Origin: Deltaproteobacteria bacterium
GTDB lineage: Bacteria > Desulfobacterota > Binatia > UBA9968
DNA: 32,438 bases
Assembly: GCA_023250515.1 (NCBI GenBank)
Contig: JAHFAO010000013.1
Location: 1 to 32,438, forward strand
Reading direction: 5' to 3'
Shown here piece by piece: positions 30,767 to 32,438 of the stretch (positions within the stretch are counted from its first letter, which is position 1; each line of letters opens with the position of its first letter). The position numbers were made by a program, and so were the translations under genes. Below the pieces are notes generated by a model. It ran no database searches. It was not told the DNA's origin and was given only the letters and a program-made list of their open reading frames with translations.

Positions 30767-32422
30767 ATGGAGCCACTAAGAGTAATCCCATTGGGTGGGC
30801 TGGGAGAGTTCGGGTTGAACATGATGCTCTTAGAGTATGGCAAATCAGCAATCGCCATCGATTGCGGCTTGATGTTTCCTGGGGCGGACCTCTTAGGAAT
30901 CGACTTGGTGATCCCTGATGTCAACTATCTTCTGGAGAAGAAGAAAACACTCCATGGGATCGTTCTCACCCATGCCCATGAAGACCACATCGGAGCTCTC
31001 CCTTATATTTTAAGGCAGCTTGCGGTTCCCATTTTTGGCACCCGTCTCACCCTCGGGCTATTGCGCAATAAACTCCGAGAGCACAGTCTTGATAGAACAG
31101 CGGATCTCAGAGAAATTACAGCCGGGCACGTCTGGGAGTTAGCGCCATTTAAGCTGGAAGGGATACGTGTGACTCATAGCCTGATGGACTGCCTGGCGCT
31201 AGCCGTGGAGACTCCTTTGGGAACGGTCATTCACACCGGCGACTTTAAGATCGACCACACTCCCATGGACGGTGAGTTATTCGATTTTCAGAGATTCGCC
31301 GCCTACGGGGAGAAGGGGGTTCTTTTACTTCTCTCGGACTCGACCAATGTGGAGCGGGAAGGCTATACCCCTTCGGAGCGGGAAGTGGGTAGGAATCTGG
31401 AGGAGATCTTTCTGGCAAGTTGCGGTAGGGTGTTTGTCGCAACTTTCTCTTCCAACATCCCACGGATTCAACAGGTCGCTGATCTATCGGAACGTTTTGG
31501 ACGTAGGCTTGTTCTCAGTGGCCGAAGCATGATCAACAATACCCAGATCGCCTCTGATCTAGGCTATCTCCATCTACCTAGGGGGGTCATAAACGAGAGT
31601 GAACGATGGCAAGATCTCGCCCGCAATCAAGTCGCCTTTCTCACCACTGGGAGCCAAGGAGAGCCGCTTTCGGTTCTCCACAGGGTCGCTTTGGATGACC
31701 ATAAGACGATAAAAATCGAGCGGGGAGATACGGTTGTCCTTTCCTCAAAGTTTATTCCCGGGAACGAAAAGACCATCACGAACCTGATCAACCATCTCTA
31801 CCGTCGCGGCGCCGAGGTTCATTATGAGAAGGTCTCAGAGATCCATGTGTCGGGTCATGCCAGTCAAGAGGAATTGAAGACCATGCTTCAGCTAACCCGC
31901 CCCCGCTATTTTGTCCCGATTCATGGGGAATACCGTCATCTGGTAAGACACATCCAACTGGCCCAAAAAGTAGGGGTGCCGGCTGAGAACTGTTTTCTTT
32001 TGGAGGACGGTGAAGTCTTGGAGCTTACGTCGAACGACGCTGGAAAGGTCGAGCCCGTCTCTGCTGGGAGAGTCTTTGTGGATGGTAGGGGCGTAGGGGA
32101 TGTTGAAGATGTTGTGATTCGCGATCGCCGTCACCTCTCCGAAGACGGGATGGTCCTAGCCGTAATGGCGATCCATCAGCAGACCGGCGAGCTAGTGGCA
32201 GGCCCCGATCTGATCTCGCGGGGTTTCATGCGTGCCGAGGAAGGTGAAGAGGTCTTGGAGCAGGCCAAGAAAGTCGTTTTAGAGACCTTAAGGAACATCA
32301 ATCGGGAAACCCGGACCGACCCCGCAGAACTCCAGGAGGAAGTGCGTAAGGCGCTGCGGCGGTACTTTAACAAAACCCTGGAGCGACACCCGGTTGTCCT
32401 CCCCTTCATCATGGAGACGTGA
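30767..32422 (+). CDS. rnj: Ribonuclease J
   Basis: A metallo-beta-lactamase/beta-CASP ribonuclease acting as 5'-3' exonuclease and endonuclease in mRNA decay and RNA maturation. It starts at ATG 30767 (MEPLRVIPLGGLGEFGLNMM) after TAGGGGT; the longer frame from 30707 overlaps plsC and is unlikely. Zinc ligands are HAHEDH (H69, H71, D73, H74), with later metal and beta-CASP residues in HTGDFKIDHTP, LLSDSTNVER, the SGHAS stretch and FVPIHGEYRHL. The C-terminal domain (about 450-551, DVVIRDRRHLSEDGMVL onwards) is present, and the length of 551 aa is standard. The ORF ends 16 bases before the window end. Confidence 0.95.
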   Translation: MEPLRVIPLGGLGEFGLNMMLLEYGKSAIAIDCGLMFPGADLLGIDLVIPDVNYLLEKKKTLHGIVLTHAHEDHIGALPYILRQLAVPIFGTRLTLGLLRNKLREHSLDRTADLREITAGHVWELAPFKLEGIRVTHSLMDCLALAVETPLGTVIHTGDFKIDHTPMDGELFDFQRFAAYGEKGVLLLLSDSTNVEREGYTPSEREVGRNLEEIFLASCGRVFVATFSSNIPRIQQVADLSERFGRRLVLSGRSMINNTQIASDLGYLHLPRGVINESERWQDLARNQVAFLTTGSQGEPLSVLHRVALDDHKTIKIERGDTVVLSSKFIPGNEKTITNLINHLYRRGAEVHYEKVSEIHVSGHASQEELKTMLQLTRPRYFVPIHGEYRHLVRHIQLAQKVGVPAENCFLLEDGEVLELTSNDAGKVEPVSAGRVFVDGRGVGDVEDVVIRDRRHLSEDGMVLAVMAIHQQTGELVAGPDLISRGFMRAEEGEEVLEQAKKVVLETLRNINRETRTDPAELQEEVRKALRRYFNKTLERHPVVLPFIMET

Positions 32423-32438
32423 ACGACCTGGCCCTTCT

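Overview
The window reads as chromosome of a Gram-negative (diderm) bacterium of moderate GC. The diderm signs are a chaperone-usher secretion operon, an MlaA-type outer-membrane lipid protein and two lipoproteins, one with an OmpA peptidoglycan-binding domain. RNase J, sigma-54 regulation, a deoxyhypusine-synthase-like enzyme and scattered small operons on both strands would suit a deltaproteobacterial, NC10 or Nitrospira-like lineage, but no marker here fixes the taxon. I saw no rRNA, tRNA, CRISPR array, transposase or phage gene.

Layout. Bases 1-5394 carry a chaperone-usher (spore coat U, archaic/Csu-type) pilus locus in the order pilin, chaperone, usher, pilin, chaperone. Each chaperone is preceded by a sequence matching the sigma-54 -24/-12 consensus, and a shared TTTGTCCA motif lies 84-94 bp further upstream. 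A remnant of an ABC substrate-binding protein gene (5545-5688) follows, then an orphan sensor histidine kinase, mlaA and a deoxyhypusine-synthase-like gene, all on the plus strand. From 9741 to 20630 everything is on the minus strand: an OmpA-type lipoprotein, a lone receiver protein, a kinase-lipoprotein-NtrC regulator set arranged like QseE-QseG-QseF (GlrK/GlrR), rmuC, a small unknown protein, the two agmatine-to-putrescine enzymes aguA and aguB, a dienelactone-hydrolase-family protein, an EamA transporter and an alpha/beta hydrolase with Cys at the nucleophile position. Bases 20765-24912 (plus) hold a half-length MazG, a 2-hydroxyacid dehydrogenase and two paralogous exported Cys/His-rich proteins behind a third sigma-54-like promoter. 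Bases 24974-29681 (minus) hold ssb and a four-gene operon (3-hydroxyisobutyrate-dehydrogenase family, SsuA/TauA-type binding protein, ComA-like protein, Rieske oxygenase). plsC and RNase J close the window on the plus strand.

The most unusual item is the pair at 22393-24912. Both proteins have an N-terminal membrane anchor, HxxxHxxGR and C(L/I)HG(L/I)GHG motifs, and a C-terminal run of five cysteine pairs (C-x10/11-C) recurring every 33-34 residues. This suggests disulfide-stapled helical hairpins in the periplasm or at the cell surface. I do not recognise the family.

Regulation may link distant parts. The window encodes one sigma-54 activator (11050-12432) and has three sigma-54-type promoters in front of surface or exported genes. 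A TGTCCA-type motif lies near all three, and an exact 10-mer from one of them (GTCCATTTGT) lies just before the activator's own operon. The inferred picture is an envelope-sensing kinase, lipoprotein and regulator controlling pili and the Cys/His-rich pair.
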